Source: an uncultured Granulosicoccaceae bacterium (GTDB lineage: Bacteria; Pseudomonadota; Gammaproteobacteria; Granulosicoccales; Granulosicoccaceae). Taken from it: DNA of 64,000 bases. A program made the position numbers and the translations under genes. Under the pieces are notes generated by a model. It did not search any database, was not told where the DNA came from, and saw only the letters and a program-made list of their open reading frames with translations. The stretch's first letter is position 1. The number at the start of each line of letters is the position of its first letter. The stretch covers positions 1 through 64,000 of the forward strand of contig CALHOI010000033.1 in assembly GCA_938035525.1 (NCBI GenBank), given 5' to 3'. Positions 48,356-56,987 of the stretch are shown here, one piece after another.

Positions 48356-48386
48356 TCACTTAATCACTTAATCACTTAATCACTTG
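48356..48386. repeat. 8-bp tandem repeat between acyl-CoA dehydrogenase and ligase genes
   Basis: TCACTTAA is repeated three times in a row from 48356 to 48379 and begins again at 48380. It fills most of the 50-bp gap between the two genes, next to the 15-bp coding repeat. Confidence 0.75.
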
Positions 48387-48394
48387 TTACTTAA

Positions 48395-49645
48395 TCAGCT
48401 GTCATCGGTTTCACCAGGATTATAAAGCGATGCTTTGCCCAGTTTGTCCAGGCATAGCTCTGCTGTCCACGGCAGCATCAACGAGCCGCATCGACTGTCT
48501 CTGTATAAACGTTCCAGCGGTAAAGAGCGCAACATCGATTGACCACCGCAAGTGCGAATGGCTAGTTGAGCCAATTCGTTTGCGTTTTCCATGACCGTGT
48601 ATTGTGCAGCCCAAGCTCGTTGTACGCTCTCTTGGCTTGGGTCAGGTCTTGCCTCGGAGATGGCCTGGAACCAGATCGCCTTGGTTTGCTGCAACATGAC
48701 ATTCATTTGCGCAACGGCCAATTGCTTGGTCGGGAACATACGGCGCTTGACTGGTGGTGTACCCGGCACTTCACCTCGCAGGTATGCAACAGTGAAGTCA
48801 TAGCAGGCTTGCGCAATGCCCATGTAAGTGGGCGTTAAGGTCATGAACATATGTGGCCAGCGGGTGGCTGCACTAGGATAGATTCCCAAAGGCATGAGCT
48901 GCTCTTTGTCGGGCACAAACACGTCGTTAAACAGCAATGTTCTTGATACAGTGCCGCGCATGCCCAGTGGATCCCATTCGCCTTCAATGGAGACGCCCTC
49001 GCTATCGGCAGGCACCGCCAGATACAGGGTGTTACGTCGTGAATGTTTGTCATCAGGTTGCATTAGGGCGGTGCACAATGCGCCGTAATAGTTGGCATGG
49101 CCTGAAAGAGAGGCAAAAATCTTCTTACCACTGACTCTCCAGCCGCCGTCCACTTTTAATGCGGTTGTGCCAAATGCTTTAAAACCAGCAGCGGCAGCGC
49201 CACCTTCAGAGAACGGCTGTGAATAGATTTTCCCTTCGTTAAGAATGCGCTGATAGTGAACCTTGCGCATCTGATTGTGTTGCTCGCGTTGTTCGGCGCT
49301 CATGTCGAGTTCATCGATTAGAAAGCCTGTCCATAAACAAGACGACACGTGCATATTGAAGGTTAAGGCCGTGGCGCCACAAAAGCGCCCCATTTCTGCT
49401 GCAGCAATCATGTACGTTTTAAGATCAGCACCCAAGCCACCTTCGGATTCTGGTATGCAAATACCCAGCAAGCCCGCGTTAGCCATGTCTTTATAGTTTT
49501 CGGTAGGGAAAGCGGCTTCGCGATCAAACTTGGCTGCACGCTCGGCAAATTTCCCGGCTGCCAGGTTGCGGGCTTTGGTCGCTAATGCCGATTGCTTATC
49601 GTTAAGTTGCCAGGCCTGCGGATCGAAGATAGGCGCAATGGTCAT
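48395..49645 (-). CDS. Acyl-CoA dehydrogenase family protein
   Basis: A 416-residue flavoprotein of the acyl-CoA dehydrogenase superfamily: N-terminal helices to about 115, beta domain with KIYSQPFSEGG and GWRVSGKKIFAS, and the C-terminal helical domain with RTCGGQSM and LERLYRDSRCGSLMLPW. Where many members have the catalytic Glu (YEGT after the RDA motif), this protein has Leu-Pro-Trp, with a Glu five residues later (WTAEL), so the base may be elsewhere or the reaction different. It overlaps the hydrolase gene by 4 bp. Confidence 0.85.
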   Translation of the reverse strand: MTIAPIFDPQAWQLNDKQSALATKARNLAAGKFAERAAKFDREAAFPTENYKDMANAGLLGICIPESEGGLGADLKTYMIAAAEMGRFCGATALTFNMHVSSCLWTGFLIDELDMSAEQREQHNQMRKVHYQRILNEGKIYSQPFSEGGAAAAGFKAFGTTALKVDGGWRVSGKKIFASLSGHANYYGALCTALMQPDDKHSRRNTLYLAVPADSEGVSIEGEWDPLGMRGTVSRTLLFNDVFVPDKEQLMPLGIYPSAATRWPHMFMTLTPTYMGIAQACYDFTVAYLRGEVPGTPPVKRRMFPTKQLAVAQMNVMLQQTKAIWFQAISEARPDPSQESVQRAWAAQYTVMENANELAQLAIRTCGGQSMLRSLPLERLYRDSRCGSLMLPWTAELCLDKLGKASLYNPGETDDS

Positions 49646-50457
49646 AGTGGGTGTTTTCCGATAAACGTGTTAATGATGCTGTTGGTTAAATCGGCCGCTT
49701 CCTGATTAACCATATGACCCGCGCCATCAATTAAATGAAACTCGCTGTTGTTGATCGCATCACTCATTTTTTTCATGGTGCGGGCGGGCGCGTTGTTGTC
49801 GTGGCTTCCTGCGATCAAACAGCATGGTAAATCAATGCTGGCTAAGTCGTTTTTACGATCAAACGTCACCAGACACTCGAGTATACCTCGCCATGTTGAT
49901 TCACTCACACCGGCAAGAATGGCTTCGACTTCACTGACAACTTTCTCGTCTGTTTCCGGACCCACCAGTAATGGCGCGGCTTTCTTCGCCATTGCCTGCA
50001 TAGTTTGTCCGGCATCAAGTGGTGCCAGGCGAGCTTTCAGAAACTGCGTTTTAAAGCTTTCATCAGCGCCACCAAATTTAGACGTGGTGGCGATAAAGCT
50101 TAAACTGGCCACTTGCTCACTGTGTTTAAGTGCGTACTCTATGGCCACCATACCCCCAATAGACTGGCCAACCAGATGCACTTTGTTAATTCCATTATTG
50201 GAACCTTTATTGAGCCCAAGAGAGGAAATAAATTCGTTGAGCTTGTTTGTGATAGTTTCAAATGTAGGTGGCCACTGGCCTTTGTCACTGCCTCCATAGC
50301 CTGGCATATTCCAGGCTATGCAATGGTAATGCTGCAGGTAGGCAAGTTGTGCAGTAAAGCTAGCCGCGCTGCCGCCAATTCCATGCAAGAAAATAACAGG
50401 GCTGCTCTTGTCGTTTTCCTGACCGTTTTGCGCGTATTCTATGCCCGCGCTTTTCAA
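49642..50457 (-). CDS. Alpha/beta hydrolase of the NicX-like operon
   Basis: A 271-residue alpha/beta-fold hydrolase. Oxyanion motif FLHGIGGSAAS, nucleophile elbow GQSIGG, acid in AGSHDNNAP and His in GAGHMVNQE give a complete triad. Size and pattern resemble 3-oxoadipate enol-lactonase and N-formylmaleamate deformylase (NicD). Its position directly after a NicX-like dioxygenase makes a deformylase- or lactonase-like step on the ring-cleavage product reasonable. It overlaps both neighbours by 4 bp, giving strict translational coupling. Confidence 0.83.
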   Translation of the reverse strand: MKSAGIEYAQNGQENDKSSPVIFLHGIGGSAASFTAQLAYLQHYHCIAWNMPGYGGSDKGQWPPTFETITNKLNEFISSLGLNKGSNNGINKVHLVGQSIGGMVAIEYALKHSEQVASLSFIATTSKFGGADESFKTQFLKARLAPLDAGQTMQAMAKKAAPLLVGPETDEKVVSEVEAILAGVSESTWRGILECLVTFDRKNDLASIDLPCCLIAGSHDNNAPARTMKKMSDAINNSEFHLIDGAGHMVNQEAADLTNSIINTFIGKHPL

Positions 50458-51488
50458 ACCAGCTTCCCATTGTCGACCACCAATGTGTCATCCAGGGCAA
50501 TGTTTGCTGACATCAGTGGCAAATCAAAATGACCGCGCGTAAAACGGTTTGCAAATTCGTTAGCGCCGGTCGAATATAAAAAATTACCAGCAACTGCGCG
50601 TAGTTCTGTGCCATTGATGGCTTCTTTGTTGTACATGGTGAGTGCTTCGTAACGTGCGGCTGCATTAAAGCCCCAACCGACATGACTGGTTGCATAGGCG
50701 TGTTTGTCTTTGAACGCCGCGAAATAGTCTCGCATCAGGCAGGCATCGGTACCGGTGCCTATAATGTCGGTGACATAGTCGTTTTTGATAACCAGTTTGA
50801 CCGTGCTGTCGAAGTACCGCTTAAAAGTGAGGTTCATGTCGCCGGGTTGATAAATCAATATGCCGTTAACGCTTTTTGCTTGTGGGAAGCTCACAACAAT
50901 GCCACCAGGCCAATGTGCCAGCGTGCCGGGTTTATCTGTCCATCCCCATACACCTACTGTTATGGCCTTATTCATATTGACGGTTAAATCGGTACCGCCT
51001 GATGTGCTGACATGCATTTTTTGAGTGGCGCGGCATCGACTGACTGCATCTAACGCTTTGTCTTTTAAATCATCTGTTGGCACCAACCTGCACAGAACAT
51101 CAGGGTGCTCGCTGGAAATGTTCATGATGCGAGCACCTGACTTTAAAATGGCTGCTGTTTGCGCCGCATGCATCAGGCCTTCTATGGTTAGATCAATGAC
51201 AACATCACTTTGCGTTAGTGCAGCTACCGCGTCAGGTTGATTATCAAGTGCTGTGCAAGCGCCGGTTGAGCGAATAACAGGACCGGGTACATCGGCTGGA
51301 GTAGGTACTTTAATATTGTAGTAAGACAAGCCAAGTTGCCCTAGTGCAAGTTCTGCCAGGTGCACATTTAATTCATTGGACTGACTTTCACTTAAAATCA
51401 CAATGCGTTCGTTGCTGTGCATTTTGCACAGCTCAAACACGTGTGCAAATGCGCTTATCCATCTGGCCTCGATTCGATCTGTTAGCAT
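50454..51488 (-). CDS. NicX-like ring-cleavage dioxygenase (2,5-dihydroxypyridine 5,6-dioxygenase family)
   Basis: A 344-residue protein of the extradiol-type family founded by NicX, related to M29 aminopeptidases. In NicX iron is reported to be held by H265, H318 and D320. Here the equivalent pattern is H269 (ATSHVGWG), H320 and D322 (RGHFDLP). The ATG at 51488 gives 344 residues versus about 350 for NicX; the open frame upstream is non-homologous. First gene of a four-gene operon. NicC, NicE and NicF partners are absent, so the substrate may not be a nicotinate metabolite. Confidence 0.8.
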   Translation of the reverse strand: MLTDRIEARWISAFAHVFELCKMHSNERIVILSESQSNELNVHLAELALGQLGLSYYNIKVPTPADVPGPVIRSTGACTALDNQPDAVAALTQSDVVIDLTIEGLMHAAQTAAILKSGARIMNISSEHPDVLCRLVPTDDLKDKALDAVSRCRATQKMHVSTSGGTDLTVNMNKAITVGVWGWTDKPGTLAHWPGGIVVSFPQAKSVNGILIYQPGDMNLTFKRYFDSTVKLVIKNDYVTDIIGTGTDACLMRDYFAAFKDKHAYATSHVGWGFNAAARYEALTMYNKEAINGTELRAVAGNFLYSTGANEFANRFTRGHFDLPLMSANIALDDTLVVDNGKLV

Positions 51489-51641
51489 CTGTACGCCTTG
51501 AGTCTGTTGCTGTTCACATGATATTCCAAATAGTGATATGTTCCTACTGTATTTAATAAGCAGAGCACGGCGCAGCTGACATAACAGCGATTTCTTCTCA
51601 GTTTTGATAACAACGCACCTGATAACTTGGAGGTCCATATC

Positions 51642-52052
51642 ATGAAACAACAAGGCGGTTGCCAGTGCGGCGCAGTCAGGTTCACCACGACCGACACGCC
51701 AGTAAGAGCTATGGCTTGTCACTGCACAAGCTGCAAGTTACGCAGCGGCTCACCCTATGGTGTGGGTGTGTACTTTAATGAAAGCGACGTGACGATGAAT
51801 GATGCGCAGCTGGGCACTTATCAGTTTGAATCTGACACAACAGGTCGCTGGATTCGAAACGAGTTTTGTGTCAAATGCGGGTCGGCGGTTAGCTGGACGC
51901 TTGAAATGCGTCCGGGTTTGCGGGCGATTGCCGGCGGTGCGTTCGATAACCCAGACTGGTTTACCATTGCTGCTCACATATGGACAAGATCAGCCAGATC
52001 AGACATGTGTTACCCCGACGGCATGCCAGTGCATGAAGAGGCTTTGAAATAA
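51642..52052 (+). CDS. GFA family protein (glutathione-dependent formaldehyde-activating enzyme-like)
   Basis: A 136-residue zinc protein of the GFA/CENP-V family. Cysteine pairs are in GGCQCGAVRF, CHCTSCKLRSG and FCVKCGSAVSW. The named activity is glutathione-formaldehyde adduct formation, but most members are uncharacterised. GGAGG lies 8 bp before the ATG at 51642. It is divergent from the NicX-like operon; the 153 bp between the starts must hold both promoters. Confidence 0.88.
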   Translation: MKQQGGCQCGAVRFTTTDTPVRAMACHCTSCKLRSGSPYGVGVYFNESDVTMNDAQLGTYQFESDTTGRWIRNEFCVKCGSAVSWTLEMRPGLRAIAGGAFDNPDWFTIAAHIWTRSARSDMCYPDGMPVHEEALK

Positions 52053-52083
52053 GTCATGCATGGCATGAACGCCATTAAGCTAC

Positions 52084-53100
52084 TTAAGCACCGAATACAT
52101 AATCGACACCATCAACCATGTCGTTTTGCTTGAACCAAATCAATAATGCCCGTTTGGCTTTAGTGTTGCTAATGGCAGAAATGACAAACGCGTTACCGCG
52201 TTCAGACGCCAATGTTGAATAGTTGATAACCGGTAAGTGACGTTTTTGCGTTTTGACTTTTGCGCTGTCCAGCTCCACAAACCCGGCTACCTTCGCGTTG
52301 TTGTCTAACAGCGCATCATGCCAGTAGCGAGCGTTTCTGCCGGTTCCGGCTATCCAGATTGCTCGACCGGTATCCAAGCCGAACTGGGTTTGTGTCTGGG
52401 TGGCAGCCCAGGCTTTGGCTTCAAAAAATGCTTTGCGTGCATACCGGCTGTCTGTACGGGTGAGTCGTTCAGGGTGTTCACGCCATCGCAGTAACACAGA
52501 CTCTGATTTAACCATGGCAATGTTGGCAAGCCATGTTCGCAGAATCAGGTCATAGTCTTCTGGCCAGCCCCTATCGCGATAACCTCCAATACGCTGCCAA
52601 TAAGATTTGTGTGCAAAAAGGCTGGGGTGAGGTAGTGGGGATTCAACCAGGCACGATTGCCGGATATCGTGATTGGTACACAAGGAATTTAACCAGTGTT
52701 GGTAGTGCTGATTGCCATTACCTACCGGTGCGTCATCACTGAATATCTCAACACGGGCGCTAACCAGTGCGTCGTTGTTGTGATTAAGCGCAAGCTTTAA
52801 TTGCATTCGCAAGCGATCACAGTGCGCAATGTCATCGCTGTCCATGCGGGCAATGTATTCACCTTTGCAATGCGCAAGCCCGGTATTTAAAGCGCCTACA
52901 ATGCCTGGCTGTTCGCGCGCAAAACCGACTATGCGATTGTCGGCCGGCAACTGCCCAACAAGCGATTCAATGTCATCTTTGCCCACAAAGACCAACTCAA
53001 GATGATCGTGGCTTTGCTGCAAAATGCTGCTAACGGCTGCGTGTGTGTACTCGGAGAGTGCATGGATTGGCATCAGAACTGAAATCAACGGATTTGACAC
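52084..53100 (-). CDS. Family 2 glycosyltransferase
   Basis: A 338-residue GT-A enzyme. It begins ISVLMPIHALSEYTHAAVSSILQQS, has the nucleotide-sugar metal motif RMDSDD and a catalytic-base segment GGYRDRGWPEDYDL (ED motif). The C-terminal about 110 residues (from IWIAGTGRNARYWHDALL) look like a separate Rossmann-type domain. Such enzymes build O-antigen or exopolysaccharide chains. No membrane segment is seen. It is divergent from gmk and not next to other polysaccharide genes. Confidence 0.85.
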   Translation of the reverse strand: MSNPLISVLMPIHALSEYTHAAVSSILQQSHDHLELVFVGKDDIESLVGQLPADNRIVGFAREQPGIVGALNTGLAHCKGEYIARMDSDDIAHCDRLRMQLKLALNHNNDALVSARVEIFSDDAPVGNGNQHYQHWLNSLCTNHDIRQSCLVESPLPHPSLFAHKSYWQRIGGYRDRGWPEDYDLILRTWLANIAMVKSESVLLRWREHPERLTRTDSRYARKAFFEAKAWAATQTQTQFGLDTGRAIWIAGTGRNARYWHDALLDNNAKVAGFVELDSAKVKTQKRHLPVINYSTLASERGNAFVISAISNTKAKRALLIWFKQNDMVDGVDYVFGA

Positions 53101-53180
53101 GGCAGTCTTCGGATATTTGCAAACAATTAAGCTTTGACGGGCTATAGTATCTGTAACTGGGATAGGCGAACGAGAAAACC

Positions 53181-53801
53181 ATGCAAACCAGCAACGCGCA
53201 ACTGTTTATTGTGTCAGCTCCATCGGGTGCCGGAAAAACCAGCCTGGTGCGCAGGGTTATCAGTGAGCTTGAAAACGTTGGCGTTTCGGTTTCTCACACC
53301 ACCCGTGGTATGCGGGCGGGCGAAACAGATGGTAAAGACTATTTCTTTGCCTCGCGAGAACAATTCGAATCCATGATTGAGGCTGATCGCTTCCTTGAGT
53401 ATGCAGAGGTGTTTGGTAACTACTACGGGACCAGCCTGGACGCGGTTCAGCAAAGCCTCAGCGAAGGCATTGACGTCATTCTTGAGATCGACTGGCAAGG
53501 AGCAGCGCAGGTGCGTCAAAAGCTCGATAATGTTGTATCGGTGTTCATTTTACCGCCGTCGCGAGCCACGCTCATTGAGCGACTCAGGGGGCGAGGTCAG
53601 GACAGCGATGAGGTCATTGAGCGGCGCACCAACGAGGCCGTTGCCGAAATGCAGCAGTATCATCGGGCCGATTACTTAATCATTAACGACGATTTCGAGC
53701 AAGCCTTGCTGGAACTCAAAGCCGTGCTGCTATCACATCGGGTTGCTAAACCACGCCAAGCTATGCGACACGCAGGCCTGATCACCAGCCTGACTCGTTG
53801 A
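53181..53801 (+). CDS. gmk: Guanylate kinase
   Basis: A 206-residue enzyme converting GMP and ATP to GDP. P-loop APSGAGKTSL, GMP-binding SHTTRGMRAGE and FLEYAEVFGNYYGTS, and LEIDWQGAAQVR are all present. Length equals E. coli Gmk (207). Heads the gmk-rpoZ-spoT-ridA-recG group that is conserved in gammaproteobacteria. Confidence 0.97.
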   Translation: MQTSNAQLFIVSAPSGAGKTSLVRRVISELENVGVSVSHTTRGMRAGETDGKDYFFASREQFESMIEADRFLEYAEVFGNYYGTSLDAVQQSLSEGIDVILEIDWQGAAQVRQKLDNVVSVFILPPSRATLIERLRGRGQDSDEVIERRTNEAVAEMQQYHRADYLIINDDFEQALLELKAVLLSHRVAKPRQAMRHAGLITSLTR

Positions 53802-53933
53802 GTGGCGCACATTTGCCCTTGGGGCACAATGTATTTTTCCGAAAACTAACGCAATATATGCGTGTTTGGTCTGGTGTTTGCGAGCTGGTAGCACTAAACT
53901 TGAACATTCTCTTAATTAAGCAGGTAGCCTGAT

Positions 53934-54209
53934 ATGGCACGTGTGACCGTTGAAGACAGCCTGGCCAATGTGGCCAACCGCTTCGATCTTGTTCTTATTG
54001 CTGCAAAGCGCGCCCGTAATATTTCCATGGGTGCCGAGCCAATGCTCTCAGCCGACAACGACAAGCCTACCGTAATCGCACTGCGTGAAATTGCCGATGG
54101 GCTGGTTGGTGAAGATATTCTTCAAGAAGCACCGCCTCCGCCACCTCCACCTGCGGCGCCAGTAGAGCCCGCAATATATGACAATAAAGATTTTCGCTCA
54201 GAATTCTAA
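53934..54209 (+). CDS. rpoZ: RNA polymerase omega subunit
   Basis: A 91-residue subunit that aids assembly of RNA polymerase and helps ppGpp binding. It starts [28 protein letters not shown], which is diagnostic, and has a Pro-rich tail (eight prolines within [12 protein letters not shown]) before the C-terminus. It lies just before spoT, the ppGpp enzyme, as in E. coli. Confidence 0.97.
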   Translation: MARVTVEDSLANVANRFDLVLIAAKRARNISMGAEPMLSADNDKPTVIALREIADGLVGEDILQEAPPPPPPPAAPVEPAIYDNKDFRSEF

Positions 54210-54317
54210 TGCTGGCAGGCCGTCACTGGCCTGCTTGGTTCAAACCAGTCAGCGTATTGCTGATTGGTCTCGGGTTGTCACTGGCTGCTTAGCGTCCGAC
54301 CGGTTTTCTATTCGTTA

Positions 54318-56510
54318 ATGGCAACCCCGCATTCCAATGTAGCAACCGAGCCTTCCGTGGCTGATGTCGTGGATAACGCTCAGCTAACCGAAGTTGCTCT
54401 CACTAAATTAATCGACAGAATCAAGCCACTTTTCTCTGCAAGCGAAGTGGAGTTAGTAGAGCGCGCTTACGCAGTCGCCCACAAGGCGCATGCATCGCAG
54501 ACGCGCAGTTCCGGCGAACCTTACATTACCCACCCAATTTCGGTTGCGCACATCGTGCTCGATATGCAACTCGATCATCAAAGTGTCATGGCAGCATTGC
54601 TGCACGACGTACTCGAAGACACCAACACATCGCGCGAAGAATTGGTTGCTGAGTTTGGTGATGACGTTACCGCCATTGTCGATGGGTTGAGTAAGCTCAA
54701 CTATCTGGAATTTAAATCCAAAGAAGAGGCACAGGCCGAGAGTTTTCGAAAGATGCTGCTGGCTATGGTGTCAGACATTCGCGTCATACTTATTAAGCTT
54801 GCCGATCGATTGCACAACATGCGAACCATAGGCGTGTTATCTCGTTCACGTCAACAAAGAATTGGCAGAGAAACCCTGGACGTATATGCGCCTATAGCTG
54901 GTCGGCTGGGTATGTTTAAAATCAAAAACGAGCTTGAAGACATTGGCTTCGAATGTTGTTATCCGGCCAGAAGCAGAGTGCTGGGTGCAAAGGTGCTTCA
55001 ATCGCATCGCAATCGAATTCACATTGTAAGCAAACTTGAAGAACACATTCAGGCAAATTTGCGCGCCAAGGGTATCAACGCCAGTGTTACCGGTCGTGAA
55101 AAACACTTGTTTGGTTTATACCGAAAAATGCAGCGCAAGCAGCTTTCTTTTCAGGAAGTGTTTGATATGTTTGCCCTGCGTGTGGTGGTTGACGATATCG
55201 ACGAATGCTATCGTGTGCTGGGCATTGTTCATCAGCTGTACACCCCAATTTTTTCCCGGTTTAAAGACTACATAGCCAAACCCAAAGAAAATGGTTATCG
55301 ATCATTACACACTGTTTTAAAATACCCAGATGGTGTGCCGGTCGAGGTGCAAATACGCACCAGTGAGATGGACGAATTCGCGGAGTCTGGTATTGCTGCT
55401 CACTGGGCTTACAAGGAAGGTAAAGACAACGATTCCCACGAGCAAAAAACTCAGTTCTGGTTAAGCGCATTAATCGATATGCAAACCAGTACGGCAGACA
55501 CATTAGAGTTTGTTGAAAGTGTTAAAGGCGAATTACTGCCCAGCGACATTTACGTTTTTACGCCCAAAGGTAAAATTATCGAGCTGCCGGCAAAAGCCAC
55601 GCCAGTGGATTTTGCCTATGCGGTGCATTCGCAAATTGGTAATACCTGTGTATCTGCCAATGTAGATCGGAATTTATACTCATTAAGTGAGCCTCTGGAG
55701 TCAGGCCAAACCGTGGAAATTGTCACCGGGCCTAATGTCACTCCAAGCCCCATGTGGCTTAATTTTGTCGTAACCTCAAAAGCGCGAACCGCCATCCGGC
55801 ACTTTGTTCGTCAGCTGGATAACGATAAGGCCGTTGAGTTTGGTCGTCGATTAATTAGACGCGCGCTGGGTCGTTACGACGAAAATCTTGACACCATCAC
55901 CGATAAGGCCATGCAGTCTTTACTGGCAGAATTCGGATTCAAAACACACGAGCAGTTATATGCCGATGTGGGTTTGGGGCACCATTTACCCAGCCAAATT
56001 GCAGAACGACTGGTGGCAAAGAAAAACGGTGAAAGCACCGACGATATGCAAATTCCGGTACGCGAAACGGTGCCTTTGCTGATTGAAGGTCGGGAAGGTT
56101 CGGTGTTAAGTTTGTCCAAATGCTGTTGCCCCATCCCTGGCGACAAAGTACATGGCCTCATCACCGCCGGTAAGGGCATTGCGGTGCATCGGGCAGGTTG
56201 TCGTAATGTGGCGCGTTATCGTCGCCGACCAAAAGAATGGCTGGCCGTCGATTGGGCCCCCGATGTTGCCGATGCATTTGAAGCCGAAATAATTGTGCAT
56301 CTGGTTAATCAACCGGGCGCACTGGCTCGAACCACGTCAACCATGTCTTTAATGAATGTGAATATAGAGAACATGGACTTTAACAATCGAGGCGAGGGCA
56401 ATATTCATATCCGCTTCGTGCTCTCTGTTGTCGATCGTAAACACCTGGCTCGTATTATCAGACGTTTGAGAAACCTGAGCGTGGTGCGCGGCGTCAGTCG
56501 CAGTCGTTAA
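54318..56510 (+). CDS. spoT: Bifunctional (p)ppGpp synthetase/hydrolase SpoT
   Basis: A 730-residue stringent-response enzyme. HD hydrolase domain with HDVLEDT (active His-Asp), synthetase domain with RFKDYIAKPKENGYRSLHT, TGS domain around YVFTPKGKIIELP, the zinc-finger/alpha-helical region with KCCCPIPGD, and a C-terminal ACT domain (NQPGALARTTSTMS). Both catalytic halves look intact, so it may make and degrade ppGpp. The ATG at 54318 is chosen over an upstream frame opening at 54264. Part of the conserved gmk-rpoZ-spoT-recG group. Confidence 0.96.
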   Translation: MATPHSNVATEPSVADVVDNAQLTEVALTKLIDRIKPLFSASEVELVERAYAVAHKAHASQTRSSGEPYITHPISVAHIVLDMQLDHQSVMAALLHDVLEDTNTSREELVAEFGDDVTAIVDGLSKLNYLEFKSKEEAQAESFRKMLLAMVSDIRVILIKLADRLHNMRTIGVLSRSRQQRIGRETLDVYAPIAGRLGMFKIKNELEDIGFECCYPARSRVLGAKVLQSHRNRIHIVSKLEEHIQANLRAKGINASVTGREKHLFGLYRKMQRKQLSFQEVFDMFALRVVVDDIDECYRVLGIVHQLYTPIFSRFKDYIAKPKENGYRSLHTVLKYPDGVPVEVQIRTSEMDEFAESGIAAHWAYKEGKDNDSHEQKTQFWLSALIDMQTSTADTLEFVESVKGELLPSDIYVFTPKGKIIELPAKATPVDFAYAVHSQIGNTCVSANVDRNLYSLSEPLESGQTVEIVTGPNVTPSPMWLNFVVTSKARTAIRHFVRQLDNDKAVEFGRRLIRRALGRYDENLDTITDKAMQSLLAEFGFKTHEQLYADVGLGHHLPSQIAERLVAKKNGESTDDMQIPVRETVPLLIEGREGSVLSLSKCCCPIPGDKVHGLITAGKGIAVHRAGCRNVARYRRRPKEWLAVDWAPDVADAFEAEIIVHLVNQPGALARTTSTMSLMNVNIENMDFNNRGEGNIHIRFVLSVVDRKHLARIIRRLRNLSVVRGVSRSR

Positions 56511-56580
56511 ATCACCTGCCGCATTGGCATGAGTTGCTTTAGGTATACTATGTATTTACATAGACACTTAAGAGCACACC

Positions 56581-56964
56581 ATGGCCAGACACCCCGTAGT
56601 AACCGACGACGCACCCGGCGCAATCGGCGCTTATTCCCAAGCTATAAAGTGCGGCCCTACAGTGTACCTGTCAGGTCAGATACCTTTGGATCCAAAAACC
56701 ATGGAAGTGGTCAGTGACGATCCGCGCGAACAAATTGTGCAGGTGTTTAAAAACCTGAAGGGTTTGTGTGCAGCCAGCGGTGGTAGTTTTGATGATGTTG
56801 TTAAGCTTAATGTTTATCTGACCGATCTTGCACACTTCCCCATGGTTAATGAGGTTATGGAGGCCAGCTTCGATGAGCCTTATCCGGCCAGAGCCGCCAT
56901 TGAGGTATCGGCTTTGCCAAAAGGTGTGTCAGTAGAAGTCGAAGGCATTATGCACATCGAATAA
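56581..56964 (+). CDS. ridA: RidA family reactive imine/enamine deaminase
   Basis: A 127-residue trimeric enzyme that hydrolyses 2-aminoacrylate-type intermediates. The key Arg in YPARAAIEVSALPKG and the C-terminal Glu in VEVEGIMHIE are present. GPTVYLSGQIPLDP is the conserved N-terminal strand pair. It sits between spoT and recG, where E. coli has trmH; ridA in this place is common in other gammaproteobacteria. Confidence 0.94.
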   Translation: MARHPVVTDDAPGAIGAYSQAIKCGPTVYLSGQIPLDPKTMEVVSDDPREQIVQVFKNLKGLCAASGGSFDDVVKLNVYLTDLAHFPMVNEVMEASFDEPYPARAAIEVSALPKGVSVEVEGIMHIE

Positions 56965-56987
56965 CCCAATACGTTTGATCACCGGCG

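Noticed and set aside
48224-48386. CRISPR-like repeat cluster
   Set aside because: Units are 15 bp and 8 bp, directly adjacent with no spacers, and the 15-bp units are in frame with the ligase.
49748-50299. 183-codon open frame opposite the alpha/beta hydrolase
   Set aside because: Entirely antisense to a gene with an intact catalytic triad; Ser/Leu/Pro-rich shadow composition.
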